Positions 13,001 through 24,551 of a stretch of DNA of 64,000 nt are shown here, in pieces. The DNA comes from Pempheris klunzingeri (lineage: Eukaryota; Chordata; Actinopteri; Acropomatiformes; Pempheridae): contig NC_092030.1 of the NCBI RefSeq assembly GCF_042242105.1, positions 8,092,501 through 8,156,500 on the forward strand, written 5' to 3'. The first letter of the stretch is position 1. Every line of letters starts with the position of its first letter. The position numbers were made by a program, and so were the translations under genes. The notes under the pieces are model-generated. The model searched no databases. It was not told where the DNA came from and saw only the letters and a list, made by a program, of their open reading frames with translations.

Positions 13001-16000
13001 AAATGTAAAATTGGGATGTGGCCAAAGGACGTCCACTCCTCTCCTTTCTGTGACTCTTCCAGTCTCTGTATCACCGTTACAACCTCCTGATGACACTCTG
13101 TGACCCTCTAAGCTCAGTGGACACTTCTGTCTGAGGACCTGTTTGAAGCCTCCAGTGTTGAGGTGCCGCTGATCAATAGTTAGGTGTCGTCTTGGTCTCA
13201 TGATGTCAGAATGTGAACAGCACGATGAGGAGGACTGTTAAAATACCGATTCTAACTGAACCAGGAAATGTATTGGTGGTGGTTCATCCTGAAATTTCAC
13301 CTGAAAGCCAAATATCCCTAACTTTTTGTGAGTAGTGTATATATGTCTCTACAACTGCCCTCTGCCACTTCTGTACATAACCATTCAACAACCAGCGTTG
13401 CAGCAAAAATCAGTGTTACAATGAACACAAACTATTTCCGGACAAAGGTACAAGGAAACAAAGAGCCCTGAGTCCTGAGGAGCTTCTCTCTTTCAGACAG
13501 CAATGCTATTTCAGGTCAACACTTGGCCTGGTTTCTACTACAGGGCCAAACATGGGTAGACAGGACTTGCTTATCCAACTGAATCACCTAGTTTTGGATA
13601 GTAATTGAGGACCCAGGGGAGGCCTAGGGGTGACTGACGTACCCTTTGCTAAAATTACAAATAGGATCTTGCTAAACCAGCTCGACAACAAGACCAAATC
13701 TGATCCAAAACTATTCCAGGAACTCCATTTGATCACCATGTAACAACTAAAATAATTCACCACTACCAACTGACATTTCCTTTTCACAAGTGTCTATCTA
13801 ATAAATGATTATATTACAATAATGTATGAAGGGTGTTGTATACTCAGCATGTTGAACTGGGTTTTTAAACTGAAGCCAGGACCCAGGAAAGGTCAACCTG
13901 TTATCCTGCCTGGGTTTAACAGGTGGCGGCAGGTATGACTCAGCTTTGTGATGAATGTGTTACTATCCGGTTGCTGTGGAATGATTGTACTTTAATAACC
14001 CTGTAGTATTCAGTGAGGCTACACCACCCCACCTGCATTAGGATTGGATGATGTAACCAAAGTCAATATTATGATAATTTTACCCCTGGTGGTATCTAGC
14101 TGTACAGGTAGTAAGGCATGAATGGGTGAGCTAAGGCTTGAGCACATGTTCACAAGTACATTTGAGGGTAAAAGAGGTTTAACATAGTTTATGATTAATA
14201 TTCCCCAAAGCTGTTGCTAACACCTAATTACCAGATGCTTTCACCACTCTACCAACTAACTATATCTTTACAAAACCACAGAGCTCCTACTAGATGTTTA
14301 CATGCCAGAATTGATGCTGAGGCAGAAAAACAGCTGGTAAAACTGATTGATGATAGTATTTGGCTGATAATTATTGCGTCAATTTACTGAGACCATGTCG
14401 AGCAACACTAAAGCTTGTACATATTTTCTTTAGATTTTTACTTTCTATCTAAACATATAAATTGTATAATTCAAAAATTCATATTTGTAATTAAACACTA
14501 AATTTCACATGTGCAGACACAGAAATTTCCTGAAAATGACGCAGACTTCAACATTTAAATGAACTCTTAAGTGTTGTATACCTGATTTGTCTCAGAGCTA
14601 AAACCACTGGCTCAGTGAGTAGAATGTGTAGCACTGGACTCACGACGGGGGTCAAAGGTCAGAAGGTAACTGACCTTGTAAGCCAACTAATCTGAAACGT
14701 GACACTGTTCAACCAGACAGCTCTTAGCTGTCCAGACTAAAAACAACTGGCCTACTTCCAGTCAGTTTCCACTGTTGGACAAAAAGAATACTAAATCTCT
14801 CCAAATGGACTTCAATCACTTCCAATCACTGCACCAGGCCACAGCAGCAGACTAAGCAAGGTAGTCTAGACATTCTTTCCTGGGTCAGCTCTTTCTGGGG
14901 GATCCTGGGGCATTCACAGCCCAGAGGGGACATGTAGAACTTCTGGTGTTTTCCAAGTACAGTAACTGTAATAACTGCATATCCAATATTTGCCTTTTGC
15001 TTTGAGATGACTTCCTCAATGCCCTCATTCGTGGAGATGAGTGAAGCTCACTCTGCTGAGCCTGCCTCCTTCACAGTAGGTGTGTTTATCAGGTTCAGGA
15101 GTTCCTTGTGTTATTTCCACTGGCTGACATTGGTAACATTTGAGTTCAGCTGGGTTTGACCCAGCATCGTCTTGCCTCCTGAGTCTGGTTATTGAACCTC
15201 AATGCTATTCTAGTACTACCCTAATTGTGTCAGTGGCTTCAAGTATAAAAAATACAGGATGTCTGGCCAGCTTCACAGTCTTCTTTTATTAGATAGTTTC
15301 TGATTTTAAATCTTTATTTGACTGAAGGCCTACTAGTATTTAGACAGCACTTAATATTTGAGTGCATTGGCTTTGTTTGTTAAATGAGAAAAGTGTTTTG
15401 TATAAAAAAAAGACATCCTGCCACTGGTCTGATGGTACAGAGGTGGGGTTAGTTTGTTATTAACAGACAGTAACAAATACAGAAGTCGAGTTTAGAAACC
15501 AGCCCAAATGCCCCCTTCCAGATTTCTCTGTTATTGTCTCTCGGGAAGTCCCCAGGCACTGGCCTCTTTCAATTCAAGATGATGCAAAAGAGTACAGCGT
15601 TATGCAATTCAATATGCTAGAGAGAGTGACAGGTTACTTTGGTCCTTTCTCAGCAAACATCAAACCACTAACTAACTAAAAAAGTGACTTGTGCTTCTCT
15701 ACTACTGTAGCTCAGTAACCATCTCATTTATGCTGTTTCTTTATGACCTTTAAAAATTCAATTCAATTCAATTTTATTTGTATAGCCCAATATCACAACA
15801 GAGTGTCTCATAGTGCTTTACAAAGTTCACTTAGCCATTTCATAAACAGGCCTTTTCACAAGTCCTTTGTAGATGTTTGTAAATGTAGAAGTAGTGAACT
15901 ATTATTGGCAGTTTTCTGATGGGACTGGTTGGCACAAATACACAACATAACCCTAATCATAAACCTTTGTGTAAATTAAAGCATATAAACATACAGCTGA

Positions 16001-19000
16001 GACCAGAACTTTTCATTTGCTACTGGTTAGAATATTCTACCATTAATTATGGCAAAGAAATACGACAGAGAGTGAAAATGCTCCAACCAACCCCGGTCTC
16101 CCCTACAGTCAACGTGCCAGTGAAGTGACAGAAACAGGGATGTATTCATCTTGTATCATGACAGCAAACATGAGCGGATCATAACGCAGCAGGTATGGAA
16201 ATAACGCTTTATTAACTTTTATACCAGTGCACTGATACAAACTGCCACTGTTGCCTAATATAATATCCGATGCTGCTCATGTGGGGATTCTTGAATCTTT
16301 AGTGTTGAATTCCTGAATCGTTGGGTCTCTCTTAATTTAAGAGTTTGGTCTAGACCTGCTCTTTATGCAAAGTGTCTTGAGATAACGCTGTTATGAATTG
16401 GTGCCAAATAAATTGACTGATGGATTGAAATAGGTAGATCTTACCATCCCTGTCACTGACTAACAACTGTAGACTGTGTGCAGAGCAGACATACTAATAG
16501 GCAGACAAATTATCAACAATAAATCTGTTTTCCAGCTAAGCTTTCAAACTCTCAAGCTCATCTGTATGTTTATGTTTTGTCACCTTGACGAAGAATGCAG
16601 TAACATTAAACCACATAAAGAGTATTGTGCCTGAGTATTGTTTATATCCCTCTGAAAAGGCTGACTGACTGACCTCTTACCCCAGTTTATAGGCCTGGTA
16701 ACCCAGCAAAGGCACTGATAAGTGTCATATCTGTCTCAGGTAAGTCCTTTACTGCCTTTTATTGGCTTCTTCATTCTTCACACAAAAGTACAAATAGACA
16801 GGTCCAGCCATAGACATTGTTTGCTATTCTTCAAATACAGTTGGAGTTATTTGTACGTCTCAGTATCACTGGCATTGCCTCATTAGGCTTTGTATTGACC
16901 CACTTCAGGAGCGACTTGTGAGCCAGTGCAAACTGTCTACGGTTCAGATTTAAGTTGTTCCTTCTGGATATTTGAACTTGAGGATGTTCTTTTCCCAGAG
17001 ATTAGCCTTGTGCTAATTTCACTTAATTTAAGATCATGCTGAGGAAAACATTTTCTCTTTTGTCCCCGTTTCACATATTCAGACCCAATGAATGAACTCA
17101 CTTTGGAAAAGAACAGCGGTTTCCCTGCTTAGCTGACAACCAGACAACAGAACAATAACAGGAGGCTCATTGTAATGTGTTGGTCCCATTTAACACGCAG
17201 AGACATGAACATGTTGCAGTGACTCAGTAGCTGCAGATGTAGATTAACAGTCAGAGATTACCCCACTGCTAATTCTATTTAATTTGAATAGCTACACCTT
17301 TAGATCAGATGTGACTGTGGAAACAAAACGCAGGTAGCTGCAATAGTGTCACAAAGCACATAATGGACAAAACATGACTGAAGAACATAAAACGCCATCA
17401 TCAACATTTAACACACGAGTGTTGGTTACACACCAGTGCTATAATGACAAACTTTCAACAAAAGTTTACTCATCAAGCAAAAGAATAAGTAGATTTGGAA
17501 GTGTGTCACTGTTTTTCCATTGCTGTAACTACAGTACTGCAGGTTTCTCATATACAGATTAGTGGCAACCCACTGTCAATCCCATTGAGCTCAATTAACA
17601 TGATTATCTTAATCAGATGAGGCCACACTTACTACTTCATGGGACGACTGCAACCATGTTCCACACAGGAAGTGTTCCAGGGCAATATTTCAGTACTAAT
17701 GCATGTTAGCTGCAGGAAAAATACATGTAGGATAACTTCTTTATATATTAAGACTGTAGACTATACTAATAATTGTGATTATTTTCTTATTTCTTTGGAA
17801 AGTCACAACAAAAATGGGAGAAAAACTAAATAAAAACTCACATCTGAAAATGAAAACCATGAAAATGTAAACAAAGACATTAAGAATTAATTATGTAGCA
17901 TAATAATGTCAGAGAAAAATTAACTAATTATTGTTTAAACACCAAGTCTTCAATTTAATGGCCTGCATGGATCTGTGGAATTACATTATATGCTCTTGAT
18001 TTGTAAGGATGAAGTGATTTGACTATTTGTAATGCTAATAGGCTACTGGAAGGAATGGGTGCAGGCTGCCAACCATTAAAATTTTCACCTAGCAATCAGT
18101 CATGACCTATTATGGACACATTATGATCGAACAATTCCATACAAAGTGAAAAAGAAAGGTGCTTTCACACATGACAGTGATACCAAAGATAATCAGTGTT
18201 AGGATTCCCCCAGCCAAGACAAACATCAGGTGGGTGTGAGCTGACAGTTTAGTGAATTTAGTTTGTCGACTCCTGTTCAGTTTTTTTAAAGTCTGATGAT
18301 AATCACTTGCAAAATGACTGCAGTTTTTCTACATGACAGATAACAGTATGTGGACACCCAAATGTTACACCTCTATGTCTTAGCTGAACATGCCATTCCA
18401 CAACTATGGGGATTATTGTGCTTTCCTTCTTCTGATTTCTTAAATTTGCCAAATAACGGTACCTGGCTGCACACATAATACCACAAGAGCATTAGTGAGT
18501 TGCAACACTGATGTTGGCTGATAAAGTCTAGCTCACTCTGTGTTATAGTTCATCCTAAGGGAGTTGAGTGGGCTTGAGGTCATGGCTTGGTGCAGGCCAG
18601 TCAAGTTCTTCAACCAAACTGGGTACATTTCTTTATAGACTCAATTCAATTCAATTTATTTTGTATAGACATGGCTTTGTGCAAAGGAGAATGTCACATT
18701 GTCACGGGAAGACGTATCCAAATACTTTCAGTCATACAGTGTACCTACTATAATGCATGTAAACGTGGAGGACCAATTTATGTGGCGTTGCTTTACCATG
18801 ACTGCTACCACAGTGCCTCTCAGGTGTATATGGACACCAGTATCCCCATTCAGAGGTGAAACCAGAGAACAACACTTCTACCAGCTAGCAAAGATGAAAA
18901 TCCTGTGTTAGGTCACAGGGAAGTCGCTATTCTGTAAAATATGTAACTGCAGAAACAAAATCTAGCACAGTGAGAGGGCTGACCTAGGTCATGGCCTGAT

Positions 19001-20183
19001 AGGCCTGAGAGAATAGAGTTCAACTGAACCTGGTGACCAAGCTAAAGGCTTCACGAAATAATAGCAAACAACACATTTGATATTTGTTAGAGGCCATTTA
19101 AAACTAAGTGGCACATTACCAATATTTAATTAAATAAAAAACTGAGCTGACGTGGACGTAATTTGAAATATGATTAAAGAAAAATGAATGACAATGCAGA
19201 GGAAAAAAGGTCATAGTCAAGTAGAAATGAAAGTAGACAGAAAAGTTAACTCAAAATCATTTTGCAGGTTATTTTACAGCATGGTGGTGCAGTGCTTTGC
19301 ACTGCTACCTCACAGCAAGAAGGTTCCAGGTTTTAATCCGCTGGCAGGTTTGCAGTTTGAGCCTTGAACCTTTCTGTGTGGAGTTTGCATGCTCTCCCTC
19401 TTAATTCACCGTAGGTGTGAGTGGGAATGGTTTTCTGTCTCTGTCGGCCCTGTGATTGACTAGCGGCCAGTCCAAAGTCACCCAATGTCAGCTGGGATTG
19501 GCTTTAGCCCTCCCGCAACCCTTAAGGATAAGCAGTATAGGTGGATGGCTCTTACATCATGTGAGGACGTGCACTGTAAACAGCTGAGGGCGGGATGAAA
19601 CTACATTGTTTGACAATGACTCGTAAGACATGCGATCTGGGTGATACCAGTGATGGGTATGATGTGCAGCCTTTGTTCAGTGACTCAGTGTGTTTCTGAT
19701 AAACTGCTGCTTTGTGATTACATGTTATCCACTGTCTGGTCTCTGATGCAAGACCAGACTACTTCCTGCAAAGAAATTCTCCATCTCATTTCTTGCATTC
19801 ACCCTACCAGTTCCATTGTTTAAGATGCTAAAAAAATCTGCATTCTAAGCAGTTTCAAACTTGAAAGTCAGTTATGGAGTGTTACAGTGGATATCTTAGG
19901 AACAACTCATGAGGCTGCTGCCCGAGTCAAAACAGATGCAGCTGTTCAAAGCCACAGTCATTGGTTTAATCTGTAGCTCCTAAATCTATTTTTGCCGGTG
20001 CTGAATGCACTTCATCATTGAAACCATCCTGCAGTTGATGAATGGAGGGACCCAGAGGTAAATCCTCACCTGTGAGGAGGGCTTCTTTGGCACGTAGACC
20101 CTCCACATCTTGGCTTCCCTAGAGGCGGCCTTTTCCAGAAGAAAAGACAGCCTCTGGCGTCCCCAGGGTTCGATGAACTTCAT
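7012..20183 (-). CDS. ccni: Cyclin I, complete coding region in eight exons
   Basis: Coding exons in order: 20183-20070, 12469-12335, 10213-10139, 10023-9883, 9202-9074, 8904-8803, 8346-8181, 7827-7592, 7236-7012 (stop); the first listed carries the start, so there are nine coding segments. All junctions are GT-AG and the phases join into 440 residues; human CCNI, as I recall, has 377. The N-terminus ([19 protein letters not shown]) and the cyclin box ([42 protein letters not shown]) match cyclin I, as does the C-terminus ([37 protein letters not shown]). The start has a good context (A at -3). Cyclin I is an atypical cyclin reported to act with CDK5 in post-mitotic cells; this is family knowledge. 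The C-terminal tail is longer than in human and contains a fish-specific-looking Thr/Gly-rich insert. ccng2 lies head to head with it, as in human. Confidence 0.95.
7831..7853. repeat. A-rich tract beside a ccni splice acceptor
   Basis: A run of about 18 A on the plus strand reads as a T-rich tract on the ccni strand and serves as the polypyrimidine tract directly before the exon starting at 7827. Confidence 0.7.
10033..10063. repeat. (CA)n microsatellite at a ccni 3' splice site
   Basis: About 15 CA units. In the ccni transcript this is a (UG)n tract in the 115-nt intron between exons 10213-10139 and 10023-9883, ending about 10 nt before the acceptor AG. It takes the place of a normal polypyrimidine tract. 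Confidence 0.95.
10214..12334 (-). other. ccni: ccni intron without other genes
   Basis: A 2.1-kb intron. I see no coding exon, RNA gene or clear mobile element in it. Confidence 0.6.
12811..13341 (-). mobile_element. Tc1/mariner-like transposon relic with terminal inverted repeats
   Basis: The left end (CACAAAAAGTTAGGGATATT, from 12820) and the right end (the same read on the other strand, up to about 13331) form an inverted repeat of about 40 bp with one mismatch. The ends are flanked by TA, as expected for Tc1/mariner insertion. Inside, on the minus strand at 13201-12944, a broken frame starts [19 protein letters not shown] and contains [11 protein letters not shown]. This resembles the N-terminal helix-turn-helix region of a Tc1 transposase; the catalytic DDE part is absent. 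At about 530 bp it is a non-autonomous deletion derivative. Confidence 0.8.
12944..13201 (-). pseudogene. Remnant of a Tc1-like transposase N-terminus
   Basis: A short frame inside the inverted repeats. The motif GRVTERR followed by a degraded segment corresponds to the DNA-binding paired-like domain of Tc1-family transposases. After that the reading goes out of frame and no catalytic residues are present. It cannot encode a functional enzyme. Confidence 0.6.
15755..15830 (-). repeat. LINE/SINE 3'-tail fragment with TTCAA repeats
   Basis: A TTCAA-repeat start (AATTCAATTCAATTCAATTT) followed by TTATTTGTATAGCCCAATA is the reverse of a common teleost L2-type or SINE tail. The insertion is 5'-truncated and lies within the ccni intron. 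Confidence 0.55.
16360..16430 (+). repeat. L2-type LINE tail, opposite orientation
   Basis: The stretch around TGTCTTGAGATAACGCTGTT and GGTGCCAAATAAATTGACTG is a degraded version of the 3' end of teleost L2-like LINEs. It has no coding content. Confidence 0.45.
18329..18745. mobile_element. Non-autonomous Tc1/MITE-type element with nested insertion
   Basis: The left end reads GTATGTGGACACCCAAATG. The right end, on the other strand, reads TACACTGTATGACTGAAAGT, consistent with degenerate inverted termini of a widespread fish family. Internal landmarks include GCCAGTCAAGTTCTTCAACC and GGCTTTGTGCAAAGG. A 30-bp TTCAA-repeat tail interrupts it at about 18640-18670. A second member of the family is at 60728. 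Confidence 0.6.
19278..19556 (+). repeat. Mermaid-like fish SINE
   Basis: The head GGTGGTGCAGTGCTTTGCAC and CTCACAGCAAGAAGGTTCC, the middle TGTGTGGAGTTTGCATGCTC, and the tail CAATGTCAGCTGGGATTGG plus GGATAAGCAGTATAGGTGG follow the order of the widespread Mermaid-type repeat. A central portion, and part of the usual sequence after GCATGCTCTCCC, is missing. The family name is from memory. Confidence 0.65.
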
Positions 20184-20229
20184 TCTTTCCTTCCCTGGTT
20201 GAGCCTACCTCCCCACTGGATACAGCTAC
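20070..20229 (-). other. ccni: Start-codon exon of ccni with 5' UTR part
   Basis: On the minus strand the acceptor GTGCAG precedes 20229. There follow 46 nt of leader and then the ATG at 20183. The donor CAG/GTGAGG follows 20070. The leader is therefore split and a non-coding first exon must lie upstream; the best candidate ends at 21695. Confidence 0.7.
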
Positions 20230-21694
20230 CTGCACAATGACACAGCACATCAGAGCAGCACAAACTCAGCAAATCAAATCAAAAGCAGATGAGCATGATT
20301 CATAAACAATGCCATGTGAGTGCTGACACAACTTTATGACACGACATTTTGTATCAATCAATTAAGATTAAAGGATCTTAATGTTTGGCACTTATAGTTT
20401 GGTGACTGAGCAGCAAAGGAGGTAAATGCAATTTTCTCACATGTACCAGTGTTGTTATGCTAATAAAACACTGGGGACTGAGAGCAAAAAGTGTGCATGG
20501 CAGTGTGGTGTAGCATGTTTTCATGAACAATATTTACTAGAAGTGGAGTTTGGTTCCCGATCTGTTTGGCCTGTGTTTTGCTGCCCCAGGACACGGGTTG
20601 CATATGCTTACAAGTTGTGCCCAGTAGCTTTTCCCTTTCAGACTGATTGTTAAAATACTTTTAAGAGGACTGAGGAGGTAAAATTAGATAAGTGGGAGTG
20701 GGTGATATAATGATCTGTTTCAAACAGATTTTGTTTGTACTGCAGTCACTAAACCTTGAACATCTCTGGGTACGTTGGGTCACTGTAGACAAGGTTGCAA
20801 GCCTTCTTTAGGGCAATGTTGGTTTTTGATGTGATTTTGCACCAGTGTGATGAAGGTTTTGGATTTGAACGAACCAAAATTAGACATTCCTGTCTGACTA
20901 TTAAAGCCATTAAAAGTTCTTAAAAGATTTTCCAGAAAATGTATCATATCATCCTATTTACTGATGCTGGGGTATAAAATTACATATAGAAGGAAATTAA
21001 TGAGTTATCCCATCAACACAGATGTTTGTGTTGGGGAAATGTTATTTCTTCTGCTTTCCCATCCTGCTAATAATAAAATCAGCTGGAGGTCTGAACATGG
21101 AGGATGCTGAGGGGTCCATCAGTTCAGGTTACACTTCTCTGTTGTTTCAAGCAGACCCCAAACAGACTAGAGTAATGTTATCAATTTTTACAAGGAACCC
21201 AATACTGCAAAAAGCTCTGTGCTTGCAGAACCTTATTTAGCATAAACTTACATACAGTTAGATAGCTAGCTTTGAGTTCTGCTAGCGTTGACTAATCAAA
21301 CCAGTCTCCGTCTAAATAGTGACCAGGTGAAGCCAATCCACTGCTTCTTTTGTCGGGAACTACTTCCTCCCCCAGTGTTTCGGGACCACCGGGCCTCTAG
21401 AAGCAGGTGCACTAGCGTTTCCTTCCATTATCACACTGAACACGACTATTCCCTGAAACGGAGCTATTACCAGCCAAGCGAAGCTAGGGACTTGCTAACG
21501 CTAGCTGACGTGACGTCGCACACAAAATTATACATGTCTGCCACATAAATGTCGGATCATGGGTCTCTGCCCTCTGTTGGATCCATGTACAAGCACCTGG
21601 GGGGTGTTTATGGCGACGACTGGGCTAACTGTACAATGGGGGCATTTAAATGGCTAACTCCCAACCAGAAAGTAGACGGAGCCCCGAGACTTAC

Positions 21695-21770
21695 CTCCCC
21701 TGCGAAGCGGAGAAAACCACAGTTGGATTTCATCCGGTCCACTCAATTTAAGGATAAATAGAGGGGTGAA
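21695..21770 (-). promoter_or_regulatory. ccni: Likely non-coding first exon and core promoter of ccni
   Basis: A strong donor (GGGGAG/GTAAGTC) on the minus strand ends an exon at 21695. It sits in a CpG-enriched stretch of about 21290-21990. A TATTTATC sequence about 50 nt upstream could act as a weak TATA element. The start site itself cannot be read from the sequence. Confidence 0.5.
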
Positions 21771-22799
21771 ATCGGGGACCGGTTCTTCAGTTTAGTCGTC
21801 CATCTTGGCATCCATGGTGCTAAGTGTTGGGGAAAAGGGGTTGTTATAAAAAATGTATAAAAATAAAAGAACGGAACATAGACGGTGTGTCTACTTCCGA
21901 GGAGGGGACTGGGAGGAAGAGGGACGGCGAACAAGCCCCGCCTATCTCCAGGCGGAACGGGAGGACAAAACAAACTCACCGTCTGTATAACGTTCCTATT
22001 CCTATCAGATGTGAGTTCAAAGTTAGTGCACTGTACCTTATGAAGTATTATAACAGTGTATTCTGACTTTATTATGCATCCTTGTAAAATATATTTGTTG
22101 ACTTACTTACCATCAGGCTAATTTATTTATACAACACAGTTCATCACAAGCAAACTCAACTCAGCCTCACATCTAAATGCATTTATAGCGCACATACACA
22201 CACGATCAGTAATCACAAGGCTGAGAAGATAAGGTTTTAGTGAGAGATCTTGGAGACCAGGACCAATGTGACATAAAGCATCTCTCTGGGTGTATCTGTG
22301 GGGACATGTTAGTGTGGCTAAGGGATGGCCCTCATGTGGTTGAACAAACCTAATATTGTCTTTCTCCTGTAGTTTTCTGTAGGTCAACATAACGAGTCCT
22401 GGGTATGGTGGATTCTCCTGTAACTGTGATTATTATTATTATTATGTGACCCAGGGATCAACGATTTGTATGTGTCCTTTTGGTGATGTGATGGTGACCA
22501 CAGACAGTTACTTCTTGAAGAACTGAATTCACTTTGAGGGATTATGATAACAGCTATTCAGTTAAATGCAAGCCACCATGAACTTGGTTTTCTAAAATTG
22601 CGCCTTATATTGGTTAGTAAATGACTTGTAACCATCTGTTTTCCTGTATGCAACAAGCCCACAGATAGAATGGGCAGCATTTTCAACATTTACAGACATT
22701 ATTTCTGACAATTATCATGCAGTTTGTTGATAACAATTAAATAAAAGGCGCAGTCAAAAGGCACTACGTAATGCTAAAATTGCGTCAGGACCGTGTATG

Positions 22800-23130
22800 G
22801 CCATAAACCAATCACATCAGACCATTTTGGGCGGACTATTTGAACGTACCAAGCTGCGGCTCGCTGATTGGCTAATGGAGACATCAATCATAGCGCATCG
22901 TCTCATGTAATAGATCGGCTGTATTTCGGTTCCAATGGCATTTATTGGCGTATTGGAGATTGATTGCCGATCTCAGTACACGCGTTTCGACGATAATGTT
23001 AGTGCTTAAATGAAAACGTCACTAAAACAGCAGGTGTAGGCTTCCATCTATACCGTTAAACCGAAAAAGGGGGCTGCTTTCTATTCTTGAACCCAAGCCA
23101 TTGATTGGTTACTGCCTTGTGACGTCGCCA
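22800..23130. promoter_or_regulatory. CCAAT-box cluster plus CRE-like site between ccni and ccng2
   Basis: CCAAT occurs at 22808-22812 and 22932-22936 on the plus strand. ATTGG occurs at 22867-22871 and 23104-23108. A CRE-like TGACGTC lies at 23120-23126. Four CCAAT boxes with a CRE in about 320 bp, in a head-to-head spacer, look like a promoter of the ccng2 side. Factor binding (NF-Y, CREB/ATF) is inferred from the motifs alone. Confidence 0.5.
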
Positions 23131-23869
23131 TGTGGGCGTGAGCATAATGGACATCAACAAAAGAGAAGAAAAGGAGAAAGCGGAGAGAACAGAGAGGACG
23201 AGAAGGACTGTACAGCACAGCTAAAGACAACAGATATGTGGATTTAACCTGCAGTTACAGGTGGAGTACACCTTCTTAAACATGCTAAAATAGTACCTAC
23301 ACTGCGCAGACTACTTGTATTTGTTCTACTACATTTGTCTTTTCTGCTATTCGAAAAAATGGAAAAACGGATCAAAGTAATTTATTTAGCTACAGTCTTA
23401 ATGAACTAAAGCAAAAAACAAATAACGTGTCTGTTTTGCTTTTACAAATAATTCTCCCTTCGAACAGTTTCGATATAACTCGCACAGGAACACTGAAATG
23501 GTATTAAGTTAATTTTCTAATTTCAGTCTCTGTACGGAAATAGTAGGATTTTACAGCGAGTATTTCTTTTTTTTCTCTTTATTACCGTGGGTTTATTAAG
23601 AGAAAAACAGGCATTTTACATTGGTTTGCACGTACGACTTCCTCGGTCCAGTCAAAGATGTTTTTCAGCTGGTCTGTTGTTGTTGGTATCCCCAGGATCC
23701 GTCTCCTGTCCACAGCAGGGCTTTACTACGGTTGTATTCACAAGGAGACTCCACCACAAGCACATTTTAATCGGTTCAGTACATTAACACTGCGCTATGA
23801 GCTCTGGGACATTGTTTTTGTATTAATAACCGTGTTCTGCAGTATAATTTGATACCTTTTTGAACGTCT

Positions 23870-23990
23870 GAGGAAGGAAAAAGCCCAGCCCCTCCCCCGC
23901 TCCTGCCAGAGGATTTAAAACGTAGCTAGCTGCGGTTAACGTTAGCTTCCTCGGCTAACGTCAACTAAAACGATAACGCGGGGTTTTTTT
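23870..23990 (+). promoter_or_regulatory. ccng2: Alternative ccng2 core promoter candidate
   Basis: A C-rich stretch is followed by a TATA-like GGATTTAAAACG near 23911 and then by CpG-containing sequence with three GTTAAC/GCTAAC-type repeats. This could be a start region for the ccng2 leader. Without transcript data it competes with the upstream region near 23150. Confidence 0.35.
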
Positions 23991-24458
23991 AGCTGCGTGG
24001 ATTATGTGTTTGTGTATTTTAGGTGGTTTATTAACAGCCAGAACCTTGGAAAGGCAGTTGTTTTTCGGTTCAAAGGACAGAGGAAACCTGACACCGGAGC
24101 CCAGCTGAGGGCAGTGGGCTGGGCCCTGAGCCCTGCCGGGGCTCACAGCAGATGTAGGCCAGTGGCACACAGTAAAGGAAGAGACCACTAAGACAGAAGA
24201 GACCATTTCATTGTTGTTCATTAATTTTCTCCTAGTTGATTATGGTTGTACAGGGAAATGAACTTGGTGAATGAGAAATTTAACAAAAGACATATCTGAA
24301 ACAAACCACTTCTTCATCATTTCAGTACTTTTGCTGTGCTCCTTTCAATGAAATACATTGAATCACAAAGTCAAAGGGGTGTCCTTTAAGACACTACAAA
24401 AATGTACTTGACAGATTTACTATTGGTCTGGATTACAGTAGTGATTTCAGAGAGCACT

Positions 24459-24466
24459 TTGTTTAC
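24459..24466 (+). promoter_or_regulatory. ccng2: FOXO-type element upstream of ccng2 exon 2
   Basis: TTGTTTAC is the reverse of GTAAACAA, the FOXO consensus. CCNG2 is an established FOXO target in mammals. One short match is expected by chance often, so the call is weak. Confidence 0.3.
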
Positions 24467-24551
24467 GCATTGGAGCTGAAATTTGGTGCATTCCTCCTTT
24501 TGCAGTGAAAATACTGTGGTGAAAACAACTTGGTCCAGCGCCAGCCAAGAC

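Larger units (their letters stand above)
12470..20069 (-). other. ccni: Large first coding intron of ccni, repeat-rich
   Basis: This 7.6-kb intron separates the start-codon exon from the cyclin-box exons. It holds a Tc1-like relic, LINE tails, a Tc1/MITE-type element with a nested insertion, and a Mermaid-like SINE, listed separately. No additional gene is seen. Its length and position fit a first intron that could carry enhancers, but I recognise none. Confidence 0.7.

Noticed and set aside
21022..21761. Three neighbouring plus-strand frames in the CpG-enriched region near ccni exon 1
   Set aside because: They have no known relatives and are explained by CpG-rich promoter sequence where stops are rarer.
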